Positions 8,140 to 16,886 of a stretch of DNA of 64,000 nt are shown here, piece by piece. The stretch is from Nocardia shimofusensis NBRC 100134 (GTDB lineage: Bacteria > Actinomycetota > Actinomycetes > Mycobacteriales > Mycobacteriaceae): NCBI RefSeq assembly GCF_001613125.1, contig NZ_BDBT01000029.1:1-64000 (forward strand). The letters are read 5' to 3'. A model generated the notes under the pieces. The model was not told the DNA's origin and made no database searches. It was given only the letters and a program-made list of their open reading frames with translations. Each line of letters begins with the position of its first letter. Position 1 is the first letter of the stretch. Position numbers and translations under genes: made by a program.

Positions 8140-8999
8140 TGCGGGTGCTGGCGGTGGGGCCCGCGACCACCGTGCAGGATCTGGGCAGGCCGGGATGGTT
8201 CGACTCCGGGGTCGGGGTGGCCGGCGCCGCGGACCGCGCTTCGCTGCGGCTGGCGAACCGGCTGGTCGGCAATCCGGAACACGAGGCGGCGATCGAGGTG
8301 CTGCTCGGCGGATTGGTGGTACGCGCCGAACACCGGCACATCGTCGCGGTCACCGGCGCCCTCGCCCCCGCGTTCGTCGACGACATCCCGGTGGGGCACG
8401 CGAGTGTGCTGCGACTCGAGGAGGGGCAGACCTTGCGGCTGGGGCAGGCCGCGAACGGGTTGCGGGCCTATGTGGCGATCCGAGGCGGGGTGGCGGTCGA
8501 ATCGGTGCTCGGTTCCCGCAGTCGCGACACTCTGGCAGGCATCGGTCCCGAGCCGCTGCGCAGCGGGGACACGATCCCGATCGGACCGCCGCCACGCACA
8601 TGGCCTCCGGTCGATTTCGCTCCGGTTGCGCAGGTCGTCGAGGTCGTGGAGGTCGTGGAGGTGCACGCGCTGCCGGGACCGCGGGCGGACTGGTTCGCCG
8701 AGCCGGACGCGCTGTTCGCCGGGGAATGGGCGGTGGCTCCCGAGACCGATCGGGTCGGCGCCCGGCTGCATCGGCTCGCCGGTCCGCCACTGCGCAGGGC
8801 GATCGACAGGGAGTTGCGCACCGAGGGCATGGTGCTGGGGGCCGTGCAGGTGCCGCCGAGCGGTGAGCCGGTGGTGTTCCTCGCCGATCACCCGATCACC
8901 GGCGGCTACCCGGTGATCGCGGTGGTGCGCAGCGGCGATGTCGACCGGGTCGCCCAGGCCAGACCGGGACAGCGCCTGAAGTTCCGCCGCGCGCCCTGA
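8136..8999 (+). CDS. pxpC: 5-oxoprolinase subunit C (biotin-dependent carboxyltransferase-like family)
   Basis: The 287-residue protein shows the family pattern: VLAVGPATTVQDLGRPGW at the start, GVGVAGAADRASLRLANRLVG, YVAIRGGVAVESVLGSRSRD, and GGYPVIAVVRSGDVDRVAQ near the end. With PxpB it forms the kinase/amidohydrolase-associated part of the ATP-dependent 5-oxoprolinase. Near residues 167-177 lies a short Val-Glu-Val run encoded by a 9-bp unit repeated three times (8637-8663). The ATG overlaps the pxpB stop. It ends 16 bp before the convergent DUF4185 gene, with no obvious terminator hairpin between them. Confidence 0.92.
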   Translation: MMRVLAVGPATTVQDLGRPGWFDSGVGVAGAADRASLRLANRLVGNPEHEAAIEVLLGGLVVRAEHRHIVAVTGALAPAFVDDIPVGHASVLRLEEGQTLRLGQAANGLRAYVAIRGGVAVESVLGSRSRDTLAGIGPEPLRSGDTIPIGPPPRTWPPVDFAPVAQVVEVVEVVEVHALPGPRADWFAEPDALFAGEWAVAPETDRVGARLHRLAGPPLRRAIDRELRTEGMVLGAVQVPPSGEPVVFLADHPITGGYPVIAVVRSGDVDRVAQARPGQRLKFRRAP

Positions 9000-9015
9000 T
9001 TCGGCGTCCAGGACG

Positions 9016-10611
9016 TCAGCGCCCCCGCACCTGCGCGCGCATGAGATAGACGTTGTAGCTGTCCCAGGCCGACATGGTGAAGTACAGCTCGTCGCTGCTC
9101 GACCAGGGATGGATGAATCCGCCGTAGGCCTTCGGATAGTCGGCGGTGGACAGCATCGGGGCCGCCTCGCTCCACGCGCCCTGCGGAGCCATGGCCTCGC
9201 GCAGGACGATCGCCCCGCGCGCGGAGTCCAGGTAGGCCATCTGCCAGCGTCCGGCGCTCTCGTCGTAGCGCACCGACAGCTCGCTGGCGATGCCGAAGAA
9301 CAGTGGTGTGGCCTCGTTCTCGGCCGTGGGCCGCCACGTCCCGTCCACCCAGTACTGATAGGCGGACTTGTTGAGCACGTGCTCCTTCGGCACGCGGGCC
9401 AGGCCGACCACGCCGATCCGGCCGTTGGGGGTGCCGAACATGTAGACGTGCTCGCCGTGCGGCACCATCGCCGCCACCTGGAACCGGCCGAGCCCGAACA
9501 TGTTGTCCCACCGTGCGTGCTCGTCCTTGGTCCACGTCGAGCCGTTGTCGTCGGACCAGGCGATGCCGCCGTAGTTGGTCCACCACATCCCGGGCACGGT
9601 GCTCCAGCGGTTGACCGACATGTAGCTCATGTATTGCCTGCCGTCGAGCGCGAAGCCCGAGGTGGGGATGACCGTCGTCTCGAAGTTCTTGATCTTGCGG
9701 CTGGACAGCAGCTCGGCCGCGTGACAGCGGCTGTCCTGAACCATCGAGTCGATGGTCAGACCGTCGGAGAGATCGGTGTCGCCGCTGTAGCCGAGCACGT
9801 TGGAGCGCCAGTCCGAGCCGTTCGCGCCACCGTAGGTCCAGCCCTCCCCGAAGGTGTCGCCGAACGCGACGGCCACCTTGCCGGGCTCGGTCTCCCACAT
9901 GACGCCCAGGTCGGTGCCGTTGACCTGCCAGCGCGCATCGGTGCGGTTCTCCGATCCGTGGCCGGTGACCTGGCCGACCATGTCCATCGCGCCGATCACC
10001 GGGGTAGCGGGCGCCGGGGCCTGCCCGCCCGGCTCGGCGGCCGGGGTCAGCTCGGGCGGTGCGGGTTGTGGGTCCGTGCGCGGTCCGCCGGGCACCGGGA
10101 TGGGGATCGGCTCGATCTGCGGGCGGAATTCCAGGCGCGGCAGCTGGATTCCGAAGACGCTGCTGCCCACGCTGCTGCCGCCGGCCGAGCCGCTGCTCGA
10201 CCCGGTGCTCGCCGAACCGGGATCGGGCAGTGCCGAGCCTCCCGACCCCGTCCCGTCCGGCACGGTGGGCTCACGCAGATCGGGGCAGGGATCCCCGCAC
10301 GGATCCGCCGGTGGCGGATCGGCCTCGACCCGCACGTCGCGCTGCGGCGGGCCGGGCACCGGGACGAAGGTGAGTTCCGGCAGCGGGAAGAACAATTCGA
10401 TCTTCTCCGGCAATCGCAGCGGGGCGTTCGGCTCGCTCGGCAGCGGCACCCGCGCGAGGGGATCGAATCCCGTTTCACCGCAACTGTTCACCGGGGCGGG
10501 CGTCCACGGATGGGGCGCGGCGGAGGCGGGAACGGTTGCGGCCCCTACCAGGCCGGTCACGAGAAATCCCAGAAGTACCGGGGTTGCCGGTCTTTTCGGC
10601 GTGTCGGTCAT
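9016..10611 (-). CDS. Secreted DUF4185-domain protein
   Basis: The 531-residue protein starts with a signal peptide (about residues 1-32, ending ASAAPHPW). A Pro/Gly/Ser-rich linker of roughly 170 residues follows, then a C-terminal beta-propeller-like domain of about 320 residues. This domain carries motifs typical of DUF4185 (VAVAFGDTFGEGWTYGG, SDWRSNVLGYSGDTDL, MYMFGTPNGR-like strands, GGFIHPWSSSDELYFTMS). The family is common in mycobacteria and nocardiae, exported, and resembles glycosidase or sialidase-like propellers; no catalytic residue is established. Four Cys residues in the linker region (NSCGETG, DPCGDPCPD) may form disulfides. It is divergent from the Asp-rich protein at 10715. 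Confidence 0.85.
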   Translation of the reverse strand: MTDTPKRPATPVLLGFLVTGLVGAATVPASAAPHPWTPAPVNSCGETGFDPLARVPLPSEPNAPLRLPEKIELFFPLPELTFVPVPGPPQRDVRVEADPPPADPCGDPCPDLREPTVPDGTGSGGSALPDPGSASTGSSSGSAGGSSVGSSVFGIQLPRLEFRPQIEPIPIPVPGGPRTDPQPAPPELTPAAEPGGQAPAPATPVIGAMDMVGQVTGHGSENRTDARWQVNGTDLGVMWETEPGKVAVAFGDTFGEGWTYGGANGSDWRSNVLGYSGDTDLSDGLTIDSMVQDSRCHAAELLSSRKIKNFETTVIPTSGFALDGRQYMSYMSVNRWSTVPGMWWTNYGGIAWSDDNGSTWTKDEHARWDNMFGLGRFQVAAMVPHGEHVYMFGTPNGRIGVVGLARVPKEHVLNKSAYQYWVDGTWRPTAENEATPLFFGIASELSVRYDESAGRWQMAYLDSARGAIVLREAMAPQGAWSEAAPMLSTADYPKAYGGFIHPWSSSDELYFTMSAWDSYNVYLMRAQVRGR

Positions 10612-10714
10612 CGGCCGATCACCCTGGTCGTCACCACAAGATCAAGTTACCCGGTCTGTCACCCATTCGTCCTGGTTACGGAACCGGATCGCGGACTGTC
10701 GCGTCCAATCCGAT

Positions 10715-11245
10715 ATGACCGACATCGAGTACTCGTTCGGTACCGGCGACGGCGTTGTCCACGACTGGTCGAGCGCCGCGGATCTGGACCTGGCCGGGAC
10801 CGGCCTCTTCGACGCGGTCCGACTGGATTTCGACGGCGACGGATTGGCCGACGACGCGCTCTGGGATTCCACCGGCGCCGGAGTCGCCGACATCGCCGCG
10901 CTGGACCTCGACGACGACGGCGTGCCCGACCATTTCTACACCGACCCGACCGGCGAGGGCACGTGGGATCACCACGTCTCCGGCTCCCCCGCCGATGCGG
11001 CGAACGAGCCCCTGGAGTGGATCGTCCGCACCGGCCCTTCCTCCGGCGCGGAGGTGGCCCCCGATGCGGGATCCTCCCCCGGCGCGACCGTGGCCTGCGA
11101 TATCGCCTTCGGCCGGTCCGCCTACGCCGCCCTACCCGAGGCGGGCGAGTACTCCGGCCGCCCGGGCGACCAGAGGGTCGAGCAGTCCGCCACCGAAACC
11201 GGCACGGACCTTCCGGTCACCGACGAGACCGAACCGACTCGCTGA
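10715..11245 (+). CDS. Acidic protein with D-x-D-x-D repeats (EF-hand-like; possibly DUF6802)
   Basis: The 176-residue protein has no signal peptide. Its first half consists of repeated acidic loops (DFDGDGLADDALWD, DLDDDGVPDHFYTDP, DPTGEGTWDHH) that look like dockerin or EF-hand calcium-binding loops. The second half is low-complexity and acidic. ATG 10715 begins a compact sequence (MTDIEYSFGTGDGVV). Small proteins of this type occur in Nocardia and mycobacteria; the family name DUF6802 is from memory. Calcium binding is inferred from the loops. It is convergent with the MFS gene, only 12 bp away. Confidence 0.7.
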   Translation: MTDIEYSFGTGDGVVHDWSSAADLDLAGTGLFDAVRLDFDGDGLADDALWDSTGAGVADIAALDLDDDGVPDHFYTDPTGEGTWDHHVSGSPADAANEPLEWIVRTGPSSGAEVAPDAGSSPGATVACDIAFGRSAYAALPEAGEYSGRPGDQRVEQSATETGTDLPVTDETEPTR

Positions 11246-11257
11246 GCGCGCCCACGG

Positions 11258-12688
11258 TCACGGGGTCCGCCCGGCTCGCCGGGAGTTCAGCACGACGACC
11301 ATGATCGCGAGCGCGTACCCGGCGGCGCCGATCAGCACGATGCCCGCGGACCTGCCGTTCTCGGGAATCACCAGCGCGGTGACCACGATCGACAGGACGA
11401 AGGCGATATTGAACACGGTGTCCTGCAGTGCGAACACCTGCCCGCGCCGGGTGTCGTCGATATCGATCTGCATCGCCGCATCGCCGGTCAGCTTGATGAG
11501 CTGACCCGCCAGCCCGAACAGGAACGCGCCCGCGAGCAACAGCAGATGGGCCCGCCGGCTCGCCTCGTCCGATACCGCCAGCGCGGTCGGCATCACCAGC
11601 GTGAGCTGGACGAATACCGCCGCCACCAGCCCGGCGAGCACACTGCGGGTCCGGCCGAACCGTGGGATCACCCACGGCGCGAGTGCCGCCGCCACCAACA
11701 TGCCGGTGGCGCTGGCCGCGATCGCCACCCCGAACCCGATCAGTCCCCCGCCGACCGGGTCACCCTCGGCGGGCTCCCGCAACACCAGCACCATGATCAG
11801 CGTGTTCGCCCCGAACACCACTCGATGCGCCCCGATCCCGACCATCGCCGTGGTCACCTCGGGCGCGCGCCACACCGCCCCGGCCGCTGTCGACAGCCCG
11901 CCCGCGATCGCCCGCAACGCACCCCGGTCCGGCGCACTCCCGACCGCCGCCGCCCTCGAGCCACCGGCCGCCGCGTCGAGGACGGCGTTGTCGATCGCAC
12001 CGGGCCGGCCGATCGGGGTGCCGGGCGAACCGGGTCCGAGGACGTGTGGCCGGAATCCGACGGCCAGCGCCGCGCCGATCACCGAGCCCACGGCACTGCA
12101 CGCGACCGCGATCGCGGAACCGGCGTCACCCGCCCCCACCACGCCGATCACCACCACGGCCGCCCCCGCCCCCGCCCCGGCGAACCCGGAGGACACCGTC
12201 GCGAGGACGGAGTTCATCGCCACCAGCCAGTGCTGTGCCAGCACGCGCGGCAACGCGGCCGAAACGCCTGCCGCGACGAACCGGCTCACGCCGACCGTCG
12301 CCAGCGCGAGCAGCAGCAGCGGGGTCTCGTCGACGCCGGCGGCCAGCACCGCGGCGGCTGCCAGAATGAGCCCGACGCGCAGCAGATTCGCCAGCAGCAG
12401 CACCGCGCGCCGGTCCCATCGGTCCAGCAGCGCGCCCGCGTAGGGGCCGATCAACGAATACGGCAGCAGCAGGACGGCGAAGCCCGCGGCGATGGCCAGC
12501 GGGTCGGTCTCGCGTTCCGGGTTGAACAGGATCGCGCCGGACAGCGCCGCCTGGAACATGCCGTCGCCGAACTGCCCGGCGAACCGGACAATCGCCAGCC
12601 GGGCCACGCCGGGACTCTCGCGCAGCGCGGTCCGCAACGGTGGCCGGTTCTCCGGCTCCGAACGTCTCTGCGGCTCCCCGTCTGGCAC
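11258..12688 (-). CDS. MFS transporter
   Basis: The 476-residue protein has about 12 hydrophobic segments and the major facilitator motif A between segments 2 and 3 (GALLDRWDRRAVLL). The N-terminal cytoplasmic part is polar (MPDGEPQRRSEPENRPP). The central loop, around residues 215-265, is long and Gly/Ala-rich. The arrangement resembles drug or macrolide-type exporters, but the substrate cannot be read. The start is GTG 12688. It lies 45 bp downstream of the Nudix gene on the same strand, so the two may be co-transcribed. Confidence 0.85.
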   Translation of the reverse strand: MPDGEPQRRSEPENRPPLRTALRESPGVARLAIVRFAGQFGDGMFQAALSGAILFNPERETDPLAIAAGFAVLLLPYSLIGPYAGALLDRWDRRAVLLLANLLRVGLILAAAAVLAAGVDETPLLLLALATVGVSRFVAAGVSAALPRVLAQHWLVAMNSVLATVSSGFAGAGAGAAVVVIGVVGAGDAGSAIAVACSAVGSVIGAALAVGFRPHVLGPGSPGTPIGRPGAIDNAVLDAAAGGSRAAAVGSAPDRGALRAIAGGLSTAAGAVWRAPEVTTAMVGIGAHRVVFGANTLIMVLVLREPAEGDPVGGGLIGFGVAIAASATGMLVAAALAPWVIPRFGRTRSVLAGLVAAVFVQLTLVMPTALAVSDEASRRAHLLLLAGAFLFGLAGQLIKLTGDAAMQIDIDDTRRGQVFALQDTVFNIAFVLSIVVTALVIPENGRSAGIVLIGAAGYALAIMVVVLNSRRAGRTP

Positions 12689-12733
12689 CGGGCCGATTCT
12701 GCCGTGCCGACCGGTGGCGGCTCCCCGCCGGGA

Positions 12734-13195
12734 TCAATGCCCGGGGAACAGCGAGCGCACCGCCTCCCGGGTATCGGGCGTCATCGGCAGGGTGTCGAGG
12801 GTGCTCATGTCGGTCCAGACGAAAGCATCGTGTTCCCCGGGCGAGAGCGATACCTCGCCGGGATCGGCCACCACCAGGAAACTGAACTTGCGGACCCGTG
12901 GCTTGCTGCGCGTCGCATAGTCGATTTCTCCGAGAAACCGTTCGATGCGGCGCACGCGCAGACCGGTCTCCTCGAACAACTCGCGCACCACGCATTCGGT
13001 GAGAGTTTCTCCGGATTCCACCCCGCCGCCGGGTAATTCGTACATTCCCCCGAAATAATCGTCCGGGACCCGCCGGATTACCAGCAAACGGTCGTCCCGG
13101 AATACCGCGATACCGACCACGAAATCGGTGATCCCCGCCGCGCGCGCCCGTTCACACAACTGTTCTTCGACCTGCGCGAGTGCGTCCGGTCGCAT
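12734..13195 (-). CDS. Nudix hydrolase
   Basis: The 153-residue protein has a full Nudix signature (GGGVESGETLTECVVRELFE followed by ETGL) in a domain spanning about residues 25-140. ATG 13195 (MRPDALAQVEEQL) is preferred over the longer frame because GGAGGTG stands 7 nt upstream. The sequence before the box (YFGGMYELPGGG) resembles Nudix members that act on NDP-sugars, ADP-ribose or nucleotides, but the substrate is open. It is divergent from the pirin gene. Confidence 0.87.
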   Translation of the reverse strand: MRPDALAQVEEQLCERARAAGITDFVVGIAVFRDDRLLVIRRVPDDYFGGMYELPGGGVESGETLTECVVRELFEETGLRVRRIERFLGEIDYATRSKPRVRKFSFLVVADPGEVSLSPGEHDAFVWTDMSTLDTLPMTPDTREAVRSLFPGH

Positions 13196-13394
13196 CTCGT
13201 CACCTCCGCCTCGCCCATTGTGGCCCAGGGTTTTCCCCGCCCCGGCGTCCGGCACTCGCTCGGCTGCCGTTCACCGGCCCGCCGCTCGCGTAATATGCCC
13301 GATGCGGGACAATTTACTAGGAATACGAGTCACCGCACGCTCGAGTACACGTCGACGCCGGATCGAGCCGTGCGCGCTGGGAGAGGAGGACCGG

Positions 13395-14183
13395 GTGTCC
13401 ACACTCGCGACGCCGCACATCGATGTCCATCGAGGTGGCGACCGGATGAAAACTCGGGTGTCCTGGCTCGATTCCAAGCATTCGTTCTCCTTCGGCGAAC
13501 ATTACGATCCGGACAACACCCACCACGGGTTGTTGCTGGTCAACAACGACGACATCGTGTTGCCCGGTCAGGGGTTCGACACACATCCGCATCGCGATAT
13601 GGAAATCGTGACCTGGGTGCTCGAAGGCAGCCTGGTACATCAGGACTCGCTCGGCCACAGCGGTGTCATCTATCCGGGTCTGGCCCAGCGGATGAGCGCG
13701 GGCACCGGCATCATGCATTCGGAGAAGAACGATTCCTGGCGACTGGACAACAGCTCCGCCCACGACCGGCCGGTGCATTTCGTGCAGATGTGGGTGATGC
13801 CCGACGAGGCAGGCGTCGAACCCGGCTATCAGCAGCTCGAGATCGACGATGAACTGGCCTCCGGCGGACTGGTGACGGTGGCATCGGGCCTGCCGCGCTA
13901 TCGCGATCGCACCGCCATCGCGATCAACAGCAGTCATGCCGCGCTGCACGTGGCCCGGCTGCCCGGCGCCGACACCGCCGGTGCGCCCGCGCAGGTGCGG
14001 CTGCCCGAGGCGCCGTACCTGCATCTGTTCGTCGCGCGGGGGCAGGTCGAGATGGAGGGGATCGGTCCGCTCTACGAGGGCGACGCCGTCCGTACCGGGC
14101 ACAGCGGCGGGCAGCGGATAACGGCGCACGAGCCCGCGGAGATCCTGGTGTGGGAGATGCACGCCCGACTCGGCGGTCGGTGA
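13395..14183 (+). CDS. Pirin family protein
   Basis: The 262-residue bicupin has the metal-binding motif in the first cupin (FDTHPHRDMEIVTWVLEG, then GIMHSEKND), as in pirins that bind iron through His-x-His and a distal His-x-Glu pair. The second cupin (APYLHLFVARGQVEMEG) lacks metal ligands, as usual. Some pirins have quercetin 2,3-dioxygenase activity and others act in redox-dependent regulation; the role here is unknown. GTG 13395 follows GAGAGGAGGA, a strong ribosome binding site, so the longer open frame upstream is not used. Confidence 0.9.
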   Translation: MSTLATPHIDVHRGGDRMKTRVSWLDSKHSFSFGEHYDPDNTHHGLLLVNNDDIVLPGQGFDTHPHRDMEIVTWVLEGSLVHQDSLGHSGVIYPGLAQRMSAGTGIMHSEKNDSWRLDNSSAHDRPVHFVQMWVMPDEAGVEPGYQQLEIDDELASGGLVTVASGLPRYRDRTAIAINSSHAALHVARLPGADTAGAPAQVRLPEAPYLHLFVARGQVEMEGIGPLYEGDAVRTGHSGGQRITAHEPAEILVWEMHARLGGR

Positions 14184-14344
14184 ACGGCACGTTTCGACGG
14201 TTCGGCCCCGCCGAACCCGCCCGCCGCCGGCTCGCCGGAGCTCCCGGTTCGTACGATTGGTCCGGCTACCATCGGGTATCGGACTGCGCGATCGAGGCGG
14301 GGTGAGCTCGTGCGAACGCGTCCGACCGACTGAGAGGTAGGCCC

Positions 14345-14896
14345 ATGTCGCAATATCCTCCCCCGGGTCAATACCCCCCGCCGGGTCAGTATCCGCCACC
14401 GTCGGGTCCGTATCCGCCGTCGGGCCAGTATCCGCCGTCGGGTCAGTATCCGCCGCCGCCGGGGCAGGAACCGGGCGCGAGCGGCGGTTACTGGCAGGAA
14501 TCGCCCAAGCGCACCGGGCTGGCGATCGCCGCCCTCGTCCTGGGCATTCTGGCGCTGGTCAGCTTCTGGACCGTGGTCGGCGGCTACCTGCTCGGCGTGC
14601 TCGGTGTCGTCTTCGGCATCGTTGCCGCGGTCAAGGCGCGCAACGGTTCCGCGGGCGGCATGGGGATGGCGGTCACCGGCCTGGTGCTCAGCGTGCTCGC
14701 GCTCATCGGCGCGACTCTGTTCTTGATCGTCGGCTGGAACTTCTTCGTCGATGTGGGTGGCAAAGATCTGGTGGACTGCCTCAACAAGGCGGGCAACGAC
14801 CAGGCCGCGATCGACGAATGCGAACGTCGGTGGACCGAGAACATCGAGGACCGGTTCAGCATCACGCTTACCCCTGCCCCGGTCCCGACTCCCTGA
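14345..14896 (+). CDS. DUF4190-domain membrane protein with PPGQY repeats
   Basis: The 183-residue protein starts with about 40 residues of PPxGQY-type repeats, a disordered cytoplasmic tail common in actinobacterial membrane proteins. Two membrane segments follow (GLAIAALVLGILALVSFW and a Gly-rich segment, then AVTGLVLSVLALIGATLFLI), forming the DUF4190 fold. A C-terminal extracytoplasmic tail of about 45 residues has two Cys (VDCLNKAGND, IDECERRW). The function is unknown. ATG 14345 follows TGAGAGGTAGGCCC. Confidence 0.85.
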   Translation: MSQYPPPGQYPPPGQYPPPSGPYPPSGQYPPSGQYPPPPGQEPGASGGYWQESPKRTGLAIAALVLGILALVSFWTVVGGYLLGVLGVVFGIVAAVKARNGSAGGMGMAVTGLVLSVLALIGATLFLIVGWNFFVDVGGKDLVDCLNKAGNDQAAIDECERRWTENIEDRFSITLTPAPVPTP

Positions 14897-14906
14897 CCTG
14901 TGATTA

Positions 14907-15449
14907 TCAGTTCACGCCACAGCGTGGCGCGGCCGCGGCCGTCCGTGTCACGCCGGTGACCTCGGCCAGGTTCGGCCGGTAGTCCTCCTCCGGCGCGCTG
15001 ATCCACGAGCGGTAGCCGGTGCGTTCGTCGGCCGGAGAGGGCAGCACGATCCGGCTGCCGGGCAGCGCTATCGAGGCACACACCCGGAAGAGGTCGGCGA
15101 ACAGGCCCATGTCCAGGTAGGAGTTGTCCGTCGGGCCGGTGAGGAAAGTCCACCGGTCCGATCGCGGGTGGGCGATGATCGGGCAGCGGCGCGGTCCGGA
15201 CAGCGCTTCGGCGACTTTCGCGCCGAGCGTCGCGGGCATGACGACCGCGCCCACGGCGCCCACTTCGAGCATGATCCGCCCGAGGGCAGGATCGACGTCG
15301 GCGAACAGGCGATGGTCGGTGCGATAGCGACGGCAACGATGGAAAGCGTCTTCCTTGGCTGCCGAGCGGCGCCCGCCGGGGCGGGCAGGCAACACCTGAG
15401 TGGTGCCCAGCGTGCGGTGATTGCCAGATCCAGTGCCGGACGTGCTCAT
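14907..15449 (-). CDS. Hypothetical protein next to a WhiJ-like regulator pair
   Basis: The 180-residue soluble protein has no signal peptide or membrane segment. Conserved-looking segments include VGAVVMPATLGAKVAEAL, PIIAHPRSDRWTFLTGP, MGLFADLFRVCASIALPG and LPSPADERTGYRSWI. The WTFLTGP and ADERTGYRSW stretches resemble small actinobacterial proteins often found beside HTH-DUF5753 / DUF397 pairs, and I infer that it belongs to this module. The ATG is preceded by GAGG. It is divergent from the regulator at 15580 across 130 bp, so the shared spacer probably holds both promoters. Confidence 0.7.
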   Translation of the reverse strand: MSTSGTGSGNHRTLGTTQVLPARPGGRRSAAKEDAFHRCRRYRTDHRLFADVDPALGRIMLEVGAVGAVVMPATLGAKVAEALSGPRRCPIIAHPRSDRWTFLTGPTDNSYLDMGLFADLFRVCASIALPGSRIVLPSPADERTGYRSWISAPEEDYRPNLAEVTGVTRTAAAAPRCGVN

Positions 15450-15579
15450 GAAGAACCTCGTCTCGATGCGGAGTGGATGTTTCGGGTGAACCAGCCGCTA
15501 ACGAGTGACAGTAGCCCTGGGCAACTGCTGTGACAATAGTCACCGACGGCTCGTCGATCACGAAGTAGCATCGACTCGC

Positions 15580-16431
15580 ATGGCACCCGTCTCGCCGACC
15601 GTCGCCCGCTGGGAACTGGTGCTGCGCCTGCGTGAGCTGCGTGAACAGCGCGGATTCGACTCGGCGAGCTTCGCCAGACAGGTCGGCTTCACCCCGGCCA
15701 ACTGGTCGCACGTGGAGAACGGCAGGCGCGTGCTGACCGGCCGGACCATCGTCCCGGTGCTGGATCTGCTCGAGGTCGAGGACGAGGAGCGCGCCGAATT
15801 ACTCGGCCTGCTACAGGCTGGCAAACAACGAGGATGGTGGAGCAAGTCCTCCGCGCTGATCGGCCCGGAGTTGCAGCGGCTCTACGGCATGGAGCACGGC
15901 GCGCAGAGCATCCGCAGCTATGACAGCCTCATCGTGCCGGGGCTGTTGCAGACCGAGGCCTACGCGCGGGCGCTGATCAGCGCCGACGTGATGATCCGGC
16001 CGGTCCAGGTCGACCAGTTGGTCGCCATCCGGATGCGCAGGCAGCAGCGGTTGCGTGGCCGGGATCGGGTGGAACTGACCGCCGTGATCGGCGAGGCCAC
16101 CTTGCTCCAGCAGACCGGGGGGCCGCAGATCCTGCGCGGTCAGCTCGAGCATCTGGTCGCGCTGAGCGACGAGCTCGACACCCTCGACGTGCGCGTCATT
16201 CCGTTCAGTGCCCCGGACGGGGCGATCCTCGGCGGATCCAGCTTCCACCTGCTCGACTTCGCAAGTGAGCAGCTACCGACGTTCGGGTGGGCGGAGAGCG
16301 CGGTGTTCGGCGGTCCGGTGGAAGACCCCGAGCTGGTACGTGACCTGGGCTTCGCCTACCTGCGGGTCCTCGAGCAGGCCCTGTCCAGATCCGATTCCGA
16401 AGCCCTGATCAGGGGTTACGCACGGGAGTAG
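15580..16431 (+). CDS. Helix-turn-helix regulator with DUF5753 domain (WhiJ-like)
   Basis: The 283-residue protein has an N-terminal XRE-type helix-turn-helix (about residues 8-65; LREQRGFDSASFARQVGFTP, then WSHVENGRR) and a C-terminal DUF5753 domain (YDSLIVPGLLQTEAYARALI, then ELDTLDVRVIPFSA and GGSSFHLLDF). In Streptomyces such regulators act with a small DUF397 protein encoded next door, as in WhiJ-type modules controlling development or antibiotic production. The DUF397 gene follows 10 bp downstream. ATG 15580 was chosen because it begins the domain directly; the frame is open further up. Confidence 0.88.
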   Translation: MAPVSPTVARWELVLRLRELREQRGFDSASFARQVGFTPANWSHVENGRRVLTGRTIVPVLDLLEVEDEERAELLGLLQAGKQRGWWSKSSALIGPELQRLYGMEHGAQSIRSYDSLIVPGLLQTEAYARALISADVMIRPVQVDQLVAIRMRRQQRLRGRDRVELTAVIGEATLLQQTGGPQILRGQLEHLVALSDELDTLDVRVIPFSAPDGAILGGSSFHLLDFASEQLPTFGWAESAVFGGPVEDPELVRDLGFAYLRVLEQALSRSDSEALIRGYARE

Positions 16432-16441
16432 ACTTTCGGGC

Positions 16442-16816
16442 ATGGCCACCAACGCCGGCGGCCGGCCGATTCGCACCGGCTGGTTCACCTCGTCCCGGTC
16501 CAACAACGGCAACCAGTGCGTCGAAGTGAAGTTCGACGCGGACGCCGTCTGGATACGGGACAGCAAATATCGCTCCGGGGCCGCAGGAGAGTCCGCGGCT
16601 CAGCCGGTCCTCTCGGTCTCCGCGGCCGAGTGGGACGATCTGGTGGCGCGGCTGCGGACGGGCGGCCCGGTCCCCGAGATGATCACCGAGAACGGCGCGG
16701 GCGGTGTGGAACTGCGTCGTGGCCCCACCGTGCTGACCTTCACCGGCGCCGAATGGGACGCCTTCCTCGCCGGAGTGGCCGACGGCGAATTCGACCGGGT
16801 TCCGCAGCCGGGCTGA
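16442..16816 (+). CDS. DUF397 protein with two DUF397-like copies
   Basis: The 124-residue protein has a canonical DUF397 repeat at the start (WFTSSRSNNGNQCVEVKFD, then VWIRDSK, ending in an AAEWDDLVARL helix). A second, shorter copy follows (VELRRGPTVLTFTGAEWDAF). Most family members have about 60-80 residues and a single copy. It is almost certainly the partner of the HTH-DUF5753 regulator ending 10 bp upstream; such pairs behave as regulator and modulator. The second copy lacks the SS and CVEV motifs, so only the first is likely to make the usual contacts. Confidence 0.85.
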   Translation: MATNAGGRPIRTGWFTSSRSNNGNQCVEVKFDADAVWIRDSKYRSGAAGESAAQPVLSVSAAEWDDLVARLRTGGPVPEMITENGAGGVELRRGPTVLTFTGAEWDAFLAGVADGEFDRVPQPG

Positions 16817-16886
16817 CCCGTTCCGGTAGGCCCTCGCGTTCGGCGACCCCGGCCGTGTTCAGGTATGGATCGGCATACTGGACGGC

